From: Bromus sterilis
Lineage: Eukaryota; Streptophyta; Magnoliopsida; Poales; Poaceae
Direction of reading: 5' to 3'
Assembly (NCBI GenBank): GCA_950022295.1
Contig: OX465600.1
Location: 294,917,782 to 294,981,781 of the forward strand
DNA length: 64,000 nt
Position numbers and translations under genes: made by a program. This document shows, in pieces, positions 62,628 through 64,000 of this stretch. Under the pieces are notes generated by a model. That model had not been told where the DNA came from and did no database searches. It worked only from the letters and a program-made list of their open reading frames with translations. How positions within the stretch are numbered: position 1 is the first letter of the stretch; each line of letters opens with the position of its first letter.

Positions 62628-62807
62628 TAATATAAAAAAATCATGCGGGCTGGGCTGTCCGATTGCTATCTCATTTGTATATCTGTAATTCATATGTATG
62701 TAATGTTCTTCCTGCGTTACACCCAAATGACATTTTTATTACTATTATTATTTTGCTTCTTATGTGGAACCGGTACATAACAAGTTAACAACTATCATCA
62801 CCCAAAT

Positions 62808-64000
<1,193 letters not shown>

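Overview
This window looks like plant nuclear DNA from a large, transposon-rich grass genome, most likely a Triticeae species (wheat, barley, Aegilops or a relative). The evidence is a solo LTR of the BARE1/Angela/WIS type, Athila-, Tekay- and Tat-lineage Ty3 retrotransposons nested inside each other, an Au-type SINE, Tourist and Stowaway MITEs, and two intron-containing plant genes with canonical GT-AG introns.

Positions 1-35015 are almost pure nested LTR retrotransposons. The oldest visible host is a long-LTR element (element B). Its right LTR ends at 35015 and its left LTR survives as 6627-7596 plus 24962-26500. A related Tekay-type element (element A: pol remnant 3-2135, 3' LTR 2172-6626) abuts that left LTR at 6627 and was probably inserted there. 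A Tat-lineage element (7597-24961, 439-bp LTRs, target duplication GGTGT) also sits in the left LTR. The Tat element is itself interrupted just after its primer-binding site by an Athila-type element in reverse orientation (8110-16381, 1648-bp LTRs, target duplication CAACT). A solo BARE-type LTR (29127-31245, target duplication CTTCC) lies inside element B's right LTR. All the retroelement coding regions are broken.

The most unusual item is inside the Tat element. Between its polyprotein and its 3' LTR, on the opposite strand, lies a 213-codon reading frame with one stop. It resembles a plant B3 DNA-binding domain, with an Arg/Gly-rich N-terminus and a Ser/acidic C-terminus. It has its own TATA box about 70 bases upstream of the ATG (22617-23333).

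Positions 35016-42800 hold a minisatellite-like block, a duplicated promoter-like segment whose upstream copy ends at a small Helitron-like element, and a seven-exon gene (37515-41238) for a nucleolar WD40 protein of the YAO/RRP9/U3-55K family. Its promoter carries a telo-box and four site II motifs, as expected for a ribosome-biogenesis gene.

Positions 42800-50500 are accessory DNA: two more Helitron-like elements with the same 3' hairpin, decayed Tat-like LTR remnants, a possible MULE that captured GC-rich sequence, and unassigned low-copy-looking sequence.

Positions 50500-57420 hold an NF-YA gene, the DNA-contacting subunit of the CCAAT-binding NF-Y complex. It has an intron in the 5' leader, upstream ORFs, a NAGNAG acceptor, and SINE and MITE insertions in introns. 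From 57420 to the end I recognise no gene. This part has two MITE-like elements, a large self-complementary AC/AT/GT microsatellite and mostly unassigned sequence.
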